From Ruminococcus sp. AF41-9 (lineage in GTDB: Bacteria; Bacillota; Clostridia; Lachnospirales; Lachnospiraceae), in contig NZ_QUDO01000009.1 in NCBI RefSeq assembly GCF_003477525.1, positions 46,725-110,724 on the forward strand: a stretch of DNA of 64,000 bases. The letters are read 5' to 3'. The translations under genes were made by a program, and so were the position numbers. Position 1 is the first letter of the stretch. Every line of letters begins with the position of its first letter. This document shows positions 36,897-45,011 of the stretch, piece after piece. Below the pieces are notes generated by a model. The model was given only the letters and a program-made list of their open reading frames with translations. It did no database searches and had not been told where the DNA came from.

Positions 36897-37376
36897 ATGG
36901 CTGAAAGAAAAATGAAAAGAGTAGAAGATTCTCTGACAGAGCAGTCCCATCTGCTGATGCCGAAATGTCTGAATGCGGCAGGCTATCTGTTCGGAGGCCA
37001 GCTTCTTGCCTGGATTGACGAGACAGCAGGGATTGTGGCGAAGCGTCATGCGGAGATGAATGTGGTAACTGTAGCAGTAGACAATATGTATTTTAAGGCA
37101 GGAGCAAAGGTGAACGATACTATTGTCCTGATCGGACGCGTGACCCATGTGGGACGTTCTTCTATGGAAGTAAGGATTGACACTTACTGCGAAGCACTCG
37201 ATGGCACAAGAACCATGATCAACCGTGCTTATTTCACGATGGTGGGAACAGACGAAAATCAGACACCTGTGGAAGTGCCGGGACTGATCATCGAAGGGGT
37301 TACTCAGGAGATTGAGAACGAAGCCGCGAAAAAACGTGCAAAACTCTGGAAAGTCCGCAGACAGGAAGGATTTTAA
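36897..37376 (+). CDS. Hotdog-fold acyl-CoA thioesterase
   Basis: 159 residues. The ATG has AAGGGG ten bases upstream; a TTG at 36891 is possible. The acyl-CoA hydrolase (BACH/YciA-like) pattern is clear: LNAAGYLFGGQLLAWIDETA with the catalytic Asp, TVAVDNMYFKAGAKVNDTI and VGRSSMEVRIDTY-like strand VGRSSMEVRI. It hydrolyses acyl-CoA in the cytosol; chain-length preference is not predictable. Its end runs basic (KKRAKLWKVRRQEGF). It stands alone. Confidence 0.9.
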   Translation: MAERKMKRVEDSLTEQSHLLMPKCLNAAGYLFGGQLLAWIDETAGIVAKRHAEMNVVTVAVDNMYFKAGAKVNDTIVLIGRVTHVGRSSMEVRIDTYCEALDGTRTMINRAYFTMVGTDENQTPVEVPGLIIEGVTQEIENEAAKKRAKLWKVRRQEGF

Positions 37377-37377
37377 C

Positions 37378-37424
37378 CGAACCAGGCAAGTAGTGAAGCG
37401 GATGCTTTTATCCGCTTGACAATC
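37378..37424 (-). repeat. Short relative of the dispersed hairpin repeat
   Basis: On the minus strand it reads GTCAAGCGGATAAAAGCATC, then CGCTTCACTACTTGCC and TGGTT, matching the 5' end of the 167-bp repeat with the middle missing. It directly follows the thioesterase stop. Confidence 0.6.
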
Positions 37425-37577
37425 AATAAAAACCTGTAAATCTATAAACAAAAAGCACAGTTTTGTGTAACCATATTTTCAGATACAGTAAAATTTGAAA
37501 TGCTGTTACACTAAAAGAAAATCACAGAAAAAGGAAAAAAGTAAAACTTTTCAATTTTGAAAAATAAAAACAAGAAT

Positions 37578-37646
37578 AAAAGCAGAAATCTTTGTCTGTC
37601 ACATCTGGTTAAATGTGCATAAAGAAAGATTCCTGCTTTTTATTTT
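37578..37646 (+). terminator. Terminator after the thioesterase
   Basis: AAAAGCAGAAATCTTT pairs with AAAGATTCCTGCTTTT around a 30-base loop and ends in a T-rich run. The remaining parts of 37425-37738 show nothing else. Confidence 0.65.
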
Positions 37647-37738
37647 ATAAATTGACCCAAGTCAAGCGGATTGCGCATATCCACCTGGTAATTTATTTTT
37701 TTACTGAATGAGGAAAGGACCCAGTCCTGAGATTTCTG

Positions 37739-38341
37739 CTATTCCAGACTGTCTTCCGTCTGTTCCCAGCTCTGATCGCCAGTGTCATCGGGAGCCGGTG
37801 AATCATTATTATCATAATTATCGTAACTGTCAGAATTGTCACCGGAATCACCGGAGTCATCATAACTGCTGTCATCTGATGGATAAATGATCTGAGTGGG
37901 GTCATCTTCCGTTATCCCTGAATCATCGGGAACATCAGAGGAGTCCTGATTTCCGGTATCAGCATCAGAAGAAGCGTCACCGTCAATGCTTCCCGAATCT
38001 CCTGTGTCGGGATTCGGATCATCCTGCTGAATCTCACCGGAAGAGGTGTCGTCATAGGATGTATCATCATAAGAAGTGCCATTGTAGGAGCTGTCATAAC
38101 CAGAGTCATCATAGTTATCGTAATCATAATTGCTTTCCTGAGTATAAATGGTAAAGCCGGCATCTTCAGCGGCGGCTTCTGCCTGTGCCTGAGCCTCGGC
38201 AGCAGTTTCCGGAGCTTCTGTAAAATTAGTCACTGCCTTCGAGATACTTTCCCCTTTGGGAGCAACGGCAGACACTGCAAACATCGCACCGCACAGTAGC
38301 AGAGCAGTGCCTGCAATCTGAATTTCTTCTATATGTTTCAT
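37739..38341 (-). CDS. Exported or anchored acidic low-complexity protein
   Basis: 200 residues from an ATG with GGAGG nine bases upstream. An N-terminal hydrophobic segment (about 9-27, GTALLLCGAMFAVSAVAPKG) is followed by a Glu/Ala stretch and then a long disordered part made of Asp, Ser, Tyr and Gly (DYDNYDDSGYDSSYNGTSYD type) up to the C-terminus. No domain is recognisable. The acidic repeats may bind Ca2+ or serve as a wall spacer, which is speculation. There is no lipobox or sortase signal. Confidence 0.65.
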   Translation of the reverse strand: MKHIEEIQIAGTALLLCGAMFAVSAVAPKGESISKAVTNFTEAPETAAEAQAQAEAAAEDAGFTIYTQESNYDYDNYDDSGYDSSYNGTSYDDTSYDDTSSGEIQQDDPNPDTGDSGSIDGDASSDADTGNQDSSDVPDDSGITEDDPTQIIYPSDDSSYDDSGDSGDNSDSYDNYDNNDSPAPDDTGDQSWEQTEDSLE

Positions 38342-38463
38342 GTGATCCAACCTCCAATGTATAGAAAAAGAATGTTTTTTGTCATAGGAAATAAAAATTG
38401 AAACAATCTATCGGATTTTATACAACGTATATTATAACATATTTTCTCGTATTTTGTAAAAAA

Positions 38464-38547
38464 GATATTATTGTAAAATAGCAGAGCGACGGTTATCATT
38501 GGCATTGTTTACAGTTGATATCCATAAAAGGATATTATTGTAAAATA
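38464..38547. repeat. Two direct 17-bp repeats before the recombinase-like gene
   Basis: GATATTATTGTAAAATA occurs at 38464-38480 and 38531-38547. A near-inverted copy (TATTTTACAATAGTAT) lies at 39926-39941, beyond the gene. They may be recombinase arm sites. The rest of 38342-38651 is AT-rich. Confidence 0.55.
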
Positions 38548-38651
38548 CCATAAAAAGAGTTGTAAAAAAGCAAATAAAATGTTATAGTATAAATGAACAA
38601 TAAACAAATAAAAAACTGCTCCGCAAAAAATCAAAACAGAAAGGAGACCTT

Positions 38652-39554
38652 ATGACAGAAACTGTTTATTTTACCCGTTTAAATAATATCTGGGAAAGTT
38701 TTATCGCAGGCTTTCAGAGTCATACCACACAACATTCCTACCATTCCGATATTAATGAATTTTTAAGAATCATCAATAAAGATTTCGAAAATGCAACAGC
38801 AGAAGATGTTAAGAAATATTATGAATTACAGAACAGACGTGTACAGGAAAAGAAACTGGCACCAAGTACATTAGCGAAAAAAATGCGGGAACTTAATTCA
38901 CTGGCTGTCTATATTGATGAAAATAAAGAATTATTTCACATAAAAGATACCTATCAGAATCATTTTGCCCCTTATATCATGCAGGTGGAAAAACTCAGTA
39001 AACACGCAAATTCTGTTCCGGTTGAAGATATCGATAAACTTCTCAAAGCAGCACAGACAGATCACATGGCTTACTGTATTATTATTTTTTTATATCGTAT
39101 GGGATTTACTTCAACAGAAATCACAGAGATAAAACCAGATAACATTTCCGTCTATGAAAACGGTGCCTATATCAGACTTGTCGGACATAACAGGGCCAGT
39201 TATATTCCGGAAGATGTATTTCAGATTTTAGAGAATTATATGAAAGAACGGGAGAGTTACGAATATCTTTTTTATAATAAATATGGAAACAAACTGAACA
39301 CCATGTATATCAGCCGTATGCTGAAGAAATATACCACACTGGCCCAGATCCGTCCCTACAGTGCCCAGAGTCTCAGAAATTCCTGTATTTATACTTTGTT
39401 TTCTTACGGAGCAACGATCAGTGAAGTGTCTGAAGAAATGGATATTACCAGAGAAAATGTAAGACGTTACCAGAATATCAATTACATTGATGAAACATCC
39501 AGAAGTATCCGAAATCTGGTAAAATTAAAAGCAGAATTGCCTTCCGATGAGTAA
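38652..39554 (+). CDS. Tyrosine recombinase-like protein with altered catalytic residues
   Basis: 300 residues with AAAGGAGA before the ATG. The N-terminal SAM-like DNA-binding region (about 1-105) and a C-terminal catalytic-fold region (about 115-290) fit the XerC/integrase family. In the catalytic part the first Arg is missing (MGFTSTEITEIKPDNI instead of G-x-R-x-x-E), the H-x-x-R box reads YSAQSLRNSC with Arg kept but His replaced, and the Tyr is present in ENVRRYQNINYID. It may be a weak recombinase or a DNA-binding protein without strand exchange. No other mobile-element gene is next to it. Confidence 0.75.
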   Translation: MTETVYFTRLNNIWESFIAGFQSHTTQHSYHSDINEFLRIINKDFENATAEDVKKYYELQNRRVQEKKLAPSTLAKKMRELNSLAVYIDENKELFHIKDTYQNHFAPYIMQVEKLSKHANSVPVEDIDKLLKAAQTDHMAYCIIIFLYRMGFTSTEITEIKPDNISVYENGAYIRLVGHNRASYIPEDVFQILENYMKERESYEYLFYNKYGNKLNTMYISRMLKKYTTLAQIRPYSAQSLRNSCIYTLFSYGATISEVSEEMDITRENVRRYQNINYIDETSRSIRNLVKLKAELPSDE

Positions 39555-39620
39555 AAAGACAGAAGACCAGTCTGCTTTTGATTTATCAATCTGCATCAGG
39601 ATGTATGCGTATAAAAGGAA

Positions 39621-39818
39621 TTAATAGGGGGAAACAAGACCGGCTCCGTCATAATCACCGGCACTTCCCGGATCTGAAGAAGCAGGAGCAGGAGTCGTCA
39701 CTGCCTGCGTGACAGCCGGAGTCATCTCCACATTCGACTGATTTTCGGAGCTGTCTTTATTCCCACATCCGGAAAAGAGCATACATCCCAGCAAAACAAA
39801 AATTCCAAATTTTTTCAT
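39621..39818 (-). CDS. Small lipoprotein
   Basis: 65 residues from the ATG after AAGGGAAG. The signal ends in a lipobox, LLGCMLFSGC, followed by a charged stretch GNKDSSENQS and a Thr/Pro/Ala/Ser-rich unstructured tail ending SPY. No domain is present. The stop is 66 bases from the converging recombinase gene. Many Lachnospiraceae have such short lipoproteins, function unknown. The upstream gap on this side carries the small Cys-rich ORF at 40036. Confidence 0.65.
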   Translation of the reverse strand: MKKFGIFVLLGCMLFSGCGNKDSSENQSNVEMTPAVTQAVTTPAPASSDPGSAGDYDGAGLVSPY

Positions 39819-40035
39819 TCTTCCCTTATCCTCCGTATAGACTGATGGCATTATATTTAAATATACAACAACTGTCTGTGCAGTCTGTAAAATTCATTTT
39901 ACAGATTCATCATATTTCTGCGCAGTATTTTACAATAGTATTTTGCAATCCGCTATTGACTTAAAGTCTACTTTCAGTTGCATAATTCTAACTATAGAAA
40001 TTCCAGAAAACTGAAATACAGGAGGTAATGAAGAT

Positions 40036-40083
40036 ATGTCAGATTGTAAATGCTGTAAAGCAGTTCCGGGAACAGGCGGATAA
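40036..40083 (+). CDS. Possible 15-residue Cys-rich microprotein
   Basis: MSDCKCCKAVPGTGG behind a textbook GGAGG, nine bases from the ATG, with TTGACT (39956-39961) and CATAAT (39981-39986) 19 bases apart upstream as a possible promoter. The stop codon lies in the hairpin repeat that follows, so the original gene may have been cut short by it. The C-x-C-C motif could bind metal. Expression is unproven. Confidence 0.4.
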   Translation: MSDCKCCKAVPGTGG

Positions 40084-40120
40084 AAGCATCCGCTTCGCTA
40101 TTTGTCTGATCTGGTTAAAA
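40075..40120 (+). repeat. Short relative of the dispersed hairpin repeat
   Basis: GGCGGATAAAAGCATCCGCT, then TCGCTATTTG and CTGATCTGGTTAAAA. It keeps the first hairpin and the 3' end of the 167-bp element and lacks the middle. Confidence 0.6.
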
Positions 40121-40130
40121 TAGTGCATAA

Positions 40131-40180
40131 AACAACCGCCATACTATAACAGCATTTTGTATAGTATAATGGTTGTTTTT
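40131..40180 (+). terminator. Strong terminator
   Basis: AACAACCGCCATACTATA pairs with TATAGTATAATGGTTGTT (few mismatches) and ends in T5. The following gap, 40181-40444, holds only the leader of the GH13 gene, without a clear promoter. Confidence 0.8.
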
Positions 40181-40444
40181 CATTAATACGTCAATACGCT
40201 CCTGCAAAAGTCTGAAAAATCGAAAAAAACTGGATTCTGTCCGAAAAATCTGTTATTATAAAAACTGCATAAATATAATTTCAACTTTTATACAATTCAT
40301 CTAATTAAATAAGAATCTATGATACAGACTTAAGAGAAAACACTAATCCATATATCTGCCATTCTATTTTTCTTGTATGATGTCAGGGCGCCAAAATCTC
40401 CCTGAAATTGAAATTATAAATTTTTTTAAACAGAGGTGTTATTT

Positions 40445-42214
40445 ATGAGCTGGTATAACGAGGCAATTTTCTATCACATCTATCCACTGGGTTTAACCGG
40501 AGCACCGAAAACCAATGATTACGGTGCTCCAGTCTCCCGTCTGAACACATTACTTCCGTGGGTTGACCACATCAAAGAGATCGGATGTACAGCATTATAC
40601 ATCGGTCCTTTATTTGAGAGTGTAGGACATGGCTATGAAACTACGGATTATAAGAAACTGGATTCCCGTCTTGGAACCAACGAAGATCTTAAAAATTTCG
40701 TAGCAGCCTGCCATGAAAAAGGAATCAAAGTTATTTTCGACGGTGTATTCAATCATACAGGACGTGATTTCTTCGCATTCAAAGACATTCAGCAGAACCG
40801 TGAACATTCCAGATATCTTAACTGGTACTGCAATGTAAACTTTGGCGGAAACAATGAATATAATGACGGTTTTTCCTACGAAAACTGGGGCGGCTACAAC
40901 CTTCTTGTAAAATTAAACCAGAGAAATCCGGAAGTACAGAACTATATCTGCGATGTGATCCGCTTCTGGGTATCTGAATTTGATGTAGATGGAATCCGCC
41001 TGGATGCAGCAGATGTCCTTGATTTTGACTTTATGCGTGCCCTGCGCCGCACAGCAGCAGAAGTAAAAAAAGACTTCTGGCTTATGGGTGAGGTCATCCA
41101 TGGTGACTACAGCCGCTGGGTAAACGGTGAAACCCTTCACAGTGTGACAAACTACGCACTGCACAAAGCACTCTACAGCGGACATAACGATCACAACTAT
41201 TTCGAGATCGCACATACCGTAAAATATCTCCAGAACATGGGAAATCTGGATCTTTACAACTTTGTGGACAATCATGATGTAGAACGTATTTATACCAAGC
41301 TTTCCAATAAAGCACATTTTGCACCTGTTCATGTATTACTCTATACACTTCCGGGTGTACCAAGCATTTATTATGGTTCAGAATTTGGTATCGAAGGAAA
41401 GAAAGAGAAATTCTCCGACGACAGCCTCAGACCGGCACTGAACCTTGAAGACTATGCAGACGCAGTACAGAAAAATCCATGTACAGCTCTGATCGCAGCT
41501 CTTGGAAAAGTAAGACAGCACACACCGGCATTAAGCTATGGAAGCTATGCAGAACTCCAGCTTACCAACCGTCAGTTTGCATTTGCCCGTGATCTTGACG
41601 GAGTCCGCGTGATCGTTACGGTAAATAACGATGACAACGCAGCAGGCATGAGCCTTCAGGCAGGGAACTGCGCAGAATATATCGGAACTCTCACCGGCCA
41701 GAAAGTATCTGTCCAGGGTGGCCGTATCAATGTAACTGTAGCTGCCAACAGCGGAGAAATCTGGGTTCCGGCAGGCGAAATGCCGGATGATACACCTGTA
41801 AAGGTAACTGCCACAGAGTCAGAAAAAGCCCAGACAGTTGAAAAGGCAGCAGAAGTTTCTGCACAGACTGAACAGTCTGAAACTCCTGTTCAGGAAGCAA
41901 ATCTTGCAGCGGAAGAAACTGCTGCCGCAAGAGCAGACGAAATTCAGCCTGAAAAAACAACGGATGCAGCAGAACCTTCCACAAAAGCAGAAGAGAATAC
42001 TTCTTCTGAGACAGAAAAAACTCCTGCAGAGCCAGCCAAAGCAGTAATTCCTGATCCGAACAAAGCACCGGAGGACATGACAGTAGAAGAATTACAGCAG
42101 GCAATCCTTGCCAAAATGGCAAACAACGGTCCGGTCACAGATCAGATGAAAAAAACCGTATATGACAATATCTGGCATGATTCTCTGGTAAACTGGCTCA
42201 AGAGTTTCCGTTGA
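40445..42214 (+). CDS. Cytosolic GH13 alpha-amylase-family enzyme with long acidic tail
   Basis: 589 residues; CAGAGG precedes the ATG by nine bases. There is no signal peptide. The four GH13 regions are present: DGVFNHTG, DGIRLDAAD with the nucleophile Asp, GEVIHGDYSRW with the acid Glu, and FVDNHDVER. The size of the barrel and the start WYNEAIFYHIYPLG suggest a maltodextrin or cyclomaltodextrin hydrolase-like enzyme. Residues from about 445 to 540 are an Ala/Glu/Thr/Pro-rich unstructured linker, followed by a helical end (EDMTVEELQQAILAKMAN...). That tail is unusual for a cytosolic amylase. Substrate is inferred as short alpha-glucans. Confidence 0.88.
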   Translation: MSWYNEAIFYHIYPLGLTGAPKTNDYGAPVSRLNTLLPWVDHIKEIGCTALYIGPLFESVGHGYETTDYKKLDSRLGTNEDLKNFVAACHEKGIKVIFDGVFNHTGRDFFAFKDIQQNREHSRYLNWYCNVNFGGNNEYNDGFSYENWGGYNLLVKLNQRNPEVQNYICDVIRFWVSEFDVDGIRLDAADVLDFDFMRALRRTAAEVKKDFWLMGEVIHGDYSRWVNGETLHSVTNYALHKALYSGHNDHNYFEIAHTVKYLQNMGNLDLYNFVDNHDVERIYTKLSNKAHFAPVHVLLYTLPGVPSIYYGSEFGIEGKKEKFSDDSLRPALNLEDYADAVQKNPCTALIAALGKVRQHTPALSYGSYAELQLTNRQFAFARDLDGVRVIVTVNNDDNAAGMSLQAGNCAEYIGTLTGQKVSVQGGRINVTVAANSGEIWVPAGEMPDDTPVKVTATESEKAQTVEKAAEVSAQTEQSETPVQEANLAAEETAAARADEIQPEKTTDAAEPSTKAEENTSSETEKTPAEPAKAVIPDPNKAPEDMTVEELQQAILAKMANNGPVTDQMKKTVYDNIWHDSLVNWLKSFR

Positions 42215-42262
42215 TCAGATGTTTCTGGTCAGACGTTTCCGCTGCTCAGGCTTACGTACTGA

Positions 42263-42577
42263 GTATCCGGTATTGTAGCGCTTATTTTTCTGATGCTTAC
42301 GATATGCATGATGATCCGCCATCTGATCGTAAAACCTCTGCTCAGTTATAACGAAAGTATCAAAAAAGGAATTATATTCCCGGTGATCGGTTCTGCTGAA
42401 CTTCAGAGCCTCGCAGAAACATACAACAAAGTTTATGAAGAAAATCAGGAAACTCAGAAACTGATCCGTCATCAGGCAGAACATGATGCCCTGACAGGAC
42501 TTCTTAACCGTGGCTCTTTCGAAAGAATCATGCATGTTTATGAAACCGGCGATGTGCACATAGCCAAAAAGGAATGA
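42263..42577 (+). pseudogene. Remnant of a membrane GGDEF protein
   Basis: The frame opens after a stop and gives a membrane helix end (VALIFLMLTICMMI), a HAMP-like linker (VKPLLSYNESIKKGI, AELQSLAETYNKVYEENQ) and the first turn of a GGDEF domain, RHQAEHDALTGLLNRGSF. It then runs into unrelated sequence and stops before the GGDEF active site. There is no ribosome site. It is a decayed piece of a diguanylate-cyclase-type signalling protein. Confidence 0.75.
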
Positions 42578-42619
42578 CAGGATAAATATCCAGGTATTTA
42601 TCCTGTCATTCCTTTTTGG
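42564..42619. terminator. Very long perfect hairpin inside the remnant region
   Basis: CCAAAAAGGAATGACAGGAT..AAATA and its exact inverse form a 25-bp stem with a 6-base loop. It acts as a bidirectional terminator and overlaps the end of the GGDEF remnant. Confidence 0.85.
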
Positions 42620-42622
42620 TCG

Positions 42623-42811
42623 GTTAGCCTCTGTGTATTATGCAAAGATTGCATATATATCGCTGATTTATCTGGTCAGATTGCTGAACTTTTAATGTTT
42701 GACTTATCTTACGAGACCGGAATGAATGGACATCTGCCAAAACCGATCATTGTATCAGAACTGTTAAAAACCCTTGGAGATATCTGGTTTCCGACAGAAT
42801 GTAACTCATAA
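42623..42811 (+). pseudogene. Possible remnant of a response-regulator receiver domain
   Basis: An open frame without a start ends ETGMNGHLPKPIIVSELL-KTL, which resembles the conserved Lys-Pro end of receiver domains. With the GGDEF piece upstream it may come from one large hybrid signalling protein now mostly lost. Confidence 0.4.
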
Positions 42812-42844
42812 AACAATATTTTTGCAATATTAATTTTTTTGGCA

Positions 42845-42873
42845 TTGACTAAATATTTTTTTGGTGATAAGAT
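42845..42873 (+). promoter_or_regulatory. Probable promoter of the RidA gene
   Basis: TTGACT (42845-42850), 17 bases, TAAGAT (42868-42873), with a 60-base leader ending in GGGAGG. Confidence 0.45.
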
Positions 42874-42935
42874 AAGACTACAGGTTATTGAGTTAATGAA
42901 AACAATAACAAAAAATTGTACGGGAGGAATCACTC

Positions 42936-43310
42936 ATGAAAACACTTGAAACAAAAAATGCACCAGCAGCAATCGGACCATATTCTCAGGCAAAAATGGC
43001 AGGAAATTTTGTATTTGCATCCGGCCAGATCCCGGTAGACCCGGCAACAGGCGAAGTTGCAGGCGATAAGATTGAAACTCAGGCAGAGCAGTCCTGCAAA
43101 AATGTAGGGGCAATCCTTGAGGAAGCCGGACTTACTTTTGATAATGTTGTAAAAACTACCTGCTTCCTTGCAGACATGGCAGATTTCGCAGCATTCAACG
43201 CTGTATATGAGAAATACTTCACAAGCAAACCGGCTCGTTCCTGTGTCGCTGTAAAACAGCTTCCAAAGAACGTTCTCTGCGAAGTAGAAGCTATCGCTGT
43301 AGCTGAGTAA
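42936..43310 (+). CDS. ridA: RidA-family enamine/imine deaminase
   Basis: 124 residues, full length. The family pattern is clear: NAPAAIGPYSQAKMAGNFVF, SGQIPVDPATGEV, QAEQSCKNVGAILEEAG, KTTCFLADMADFAAFN and the substrate-binding Arg in KPARSCVAVKQLPKNVLCE VEA region. RidA hydrolyses reactive 2-aminoacrylate and related imines made by PLP enzymes. The gene is monocistronic, with GGGAGG before the ATG and a UUCG-loop terminator after it. Confidence 0.95.
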   Translation: MKTLETKNAPAAIGPYSQAKMAGNFVFASGQIPVDPATGEVAGDKIETQAEQSCKNVGAILEEAGLTFDNVVKTTCFLADMADFAAFNAVYEKYFTSKPARSCVAVKQLPKNVLCEVEAIAVAE

Positions 43311-43400
43311 TCTGAATCTGAACTGGATTACTGACAATCATTTTATCAGATAATGAGCTGAGAGACGTTTATGAATCTGAATTATTTACGAATCTGAGAG

Positions 43401-43429
43401 GGAATGCTTCGGCATTCCTTCTTTTTTTT
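43401..43429 (+). terminator. Terminator after ridA
   Basis: GGAATGC-TTCG-GCATTCC followed by TTC and a run of T, a classic UUCG tetraloop terminator. Confidence 0.92.
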
Positions 43430-43464
43430 GCAAATGATTTAAAACCGGAAATCTTTCGAATTTT

Positions 43465-43492
43465 GTTGACAAATTCCTGCGTATTTGATAAT
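43465..43492 (+). promoter_or_regulatory. Promoter of the Mn2+ riboswitch transcript
   Basis: TTGACA (43465-43470) with GATAAT or ATAATA about 15-16 bases downstream, about 25 bases before the aptamer. Confidence 0.6.
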
Positions 43493-43514
43493 ATTTACCA
43501 AGTAACTTAATATT

Positions 43515-43612
43515 CCATGAGGGAGTAGTTAGCGCGAAAGTGTGGTTTGTCAACATTCTGATTATATGAAACCGTATAATCTGGCAAATCTTAAATAATG
43601 AGACTCATGTAT
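43515..43612 (+). ncRNA. yybP-ykoY manganese riboswitch
   Basis: The RNA has the family's GGGAGUAG core after P1 strand CATGAG (43516-43521), a central part with GTCAACATTCTG, a variable stem ATTATATG/CGTATAAT, and the conserved CTGGCAAA and GAGACTCATG end. P1 closes with CTCATG (43604-43609). The same 3' strand is also the 5' arm of the terminator at 43602. It precedes a GDT1/MntX-type exporter, the usual target. Metal binding would favour P1 and switch the gene on. Confidence 0.88.
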
Positions 43613-43675
43613 ATCAATCAGCAGCGTATGTATGATACACTGGCTGGCATTTGATATACATGAGTCTTTTTTTAT
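43602..43675 (+). terminator. Riboswitch expression-platform terminator
   Basis: AGACTCATGTATATCAA pairs with TTGATATACATGAGTCT, 17 bp perfect, followed by T7. The 5' arm overlaps riboswitch P1, so the two folds exclude each other. The 216 bases between it and the next ATG contain no gene but a GCTGCAT/ATGCAGC hairpin near 43817-43838. Confidence 0.88.
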
Positions 43676-43891
43676 CTGTGGGATATCCTTGTAACAGCAG
43701 ATATTTCGGCTGACAGTCTGAGTCTGGAGAAGGAAACGGAGGGATAGCACTTGGTAACAGGCAGGTAATACAATCAGTTCAAACGTATTTAACATACGAT
43801 GAAGACCATGTACGGCTGCATTTTGTATTATGCAGCATATACGGTTTACATCGCAATAAAACAATAAAATAATAAAGGAGACATCAGACAA

Positions 43892-44602
43892 ATGTTATTA
43901 TTTTTAAAAGTATTTTTTACCGAATTTATAGCAGAGATGGGAGATAAAACCCAGCTTATGCTTATCGCCCTTACTTCTAAATATAAGTTAAAAGATATTA
44001 TATTCGGAACTGCGGTAGCAATTCTTGTACTGAATGGACTGGCTGTTCTCGCAGGCGGACTTGTCAGTGAATTTATTCCCGGCTGGCTGATCAAAACAGT
44101 TGCAGCACTCGCATTTCTCTATTTTGCCGCATCAATGATTGCCGGTGATGATGACGAAGAAGAAGAAGAAGAAGGCGGTAACTCAAAGATTAAATTTGCT
44201 CCATTCGCCGTTTTCTGTACATTTTTCATAGCAGAACTCGGAGATAAGACACAGCTTACTGCCATAACATTTGGTGCTAATGAAGGTATGGAGGCAGCAA
44301 TTGTTGTGTGGATCGCATGTTCACTCGGACTTTTTGCAGCGGATATTCTTGGAATGCTGGTTGGTTACCTTTTAAAGAGCAAAACTCCTGAAGGATTACT
44401 GAATACACTTGCATTCGTAATATTCTCTGTATTCGGTGTATATACCCTTTATCAGGGACTTAAACTTATAAGCACAGGCGTCTGTCCAATCCCGGTATGG
44501 CCGGTACTTATCATTGCAACGGTTGCTTTTGCTGTTTTATGTGTCTGTCTTTTTGTAAAAAGAGAGAAAAAAGCGGCTCAATTAGTTAATAAATTTGAAT
44601 AA
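43892..44602 (+). CDS. GDT1/UPF0016-family Mn2+ exporter
   Basis: 236 residues, about six membrane helices in two repeats. Each repeat has the E-x-G-D-K-T/Q signature: EFIAEMGDKTQLMLIAL near residue 12 and FIAELGDKTQLTAITF near 115, separated by an acidic loop (DDDEEEEEEGG). These are the ion-binding motifs of the TMEM165/GDT1/MneA family, which exports Mn2+ (or moves Ca2+). The yybP-ykoY riboswitch upstream strongly supports manganese. AAAGGAG precedes the ATG. Confidence 0.94.
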   Translation: MLLFLKVFFTEFIAEMGDKTQLMLIALTSKYKLKDIIFGTAVAILVLNGLAVLAGGLVSEFIPGWLIKTVAALAFLYFAASMIAGDDDEEEEEEGGNSKIKFAPFAVFCTFFIAELGDKTQLTAITFGANEGMEAAIVVWIACSLGLFAADILGMLVGYLLKSKTPEGLLNTLAFVIFSVFGVYTLYQGLKLISTGVCPIPVWPVLIIATVAFAVLCVCLFVKREKKAAQLVNKFE

Positions 44603-44715
44603 TAGATTACCTTCCTGTTATGTTATGATGATCTGAAAGAACGAAAAGCATTGGAAAAGGCAGCTAAAATGCTGTTGGGCTAATAAAATCTCCTTTTTGA
44701 ATAGAAAGTAAGAGA

Positions 44716-44760
44716 GTGATACATGTTTTTCTCCTCGACAAAAACATGTATCACTTTTAT
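44716..44760 (+). terminator. Terminator after the Mn exporter
   Basis: GTGATACATGTTTTT and AAAAACATGTATCAC form a perfect 15-bp stem, followed by TTTTAT. Confidence 0.88.
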
Positions 44761-44814
44761 AATAACAAATTCCGGCAAATATATATGACAGAGTGTCCAG
44801 GATATTTGGATAAA

Positions 44815-44910
44815 GAAAACCGATGGCTTTGACTGTTATCAGTCTACACCATCGGTTTTCTCAAGTCCAACTAACCCTTGAACAGTAACGTAATTGGAGA
44901 AGGGGGACTT
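44815..44910. repeat. Two hairpins upstream of the DUF523 gene
   Basis: GAAAACCGATGG (44815-44826)/CCATCGGTTTTC (44849-44860), then AAGTCC (44863-44868)/GGACTT about 44904-44909. They may be a terminator and a leader element; the second resembles the AAGTCCCC/GGGGACTT hairpin of the dispersed repeat. Confidence 0.45.
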
Positions 44911-45011
44911 GAAATTTAAGTAAATTACTTGTCATTTATAAAAGTTCATGATAAGATATCCATCAGTGATCCGGTTGCCAATAAATCATTACATGGAGGA
45001 CGCATACAAGT

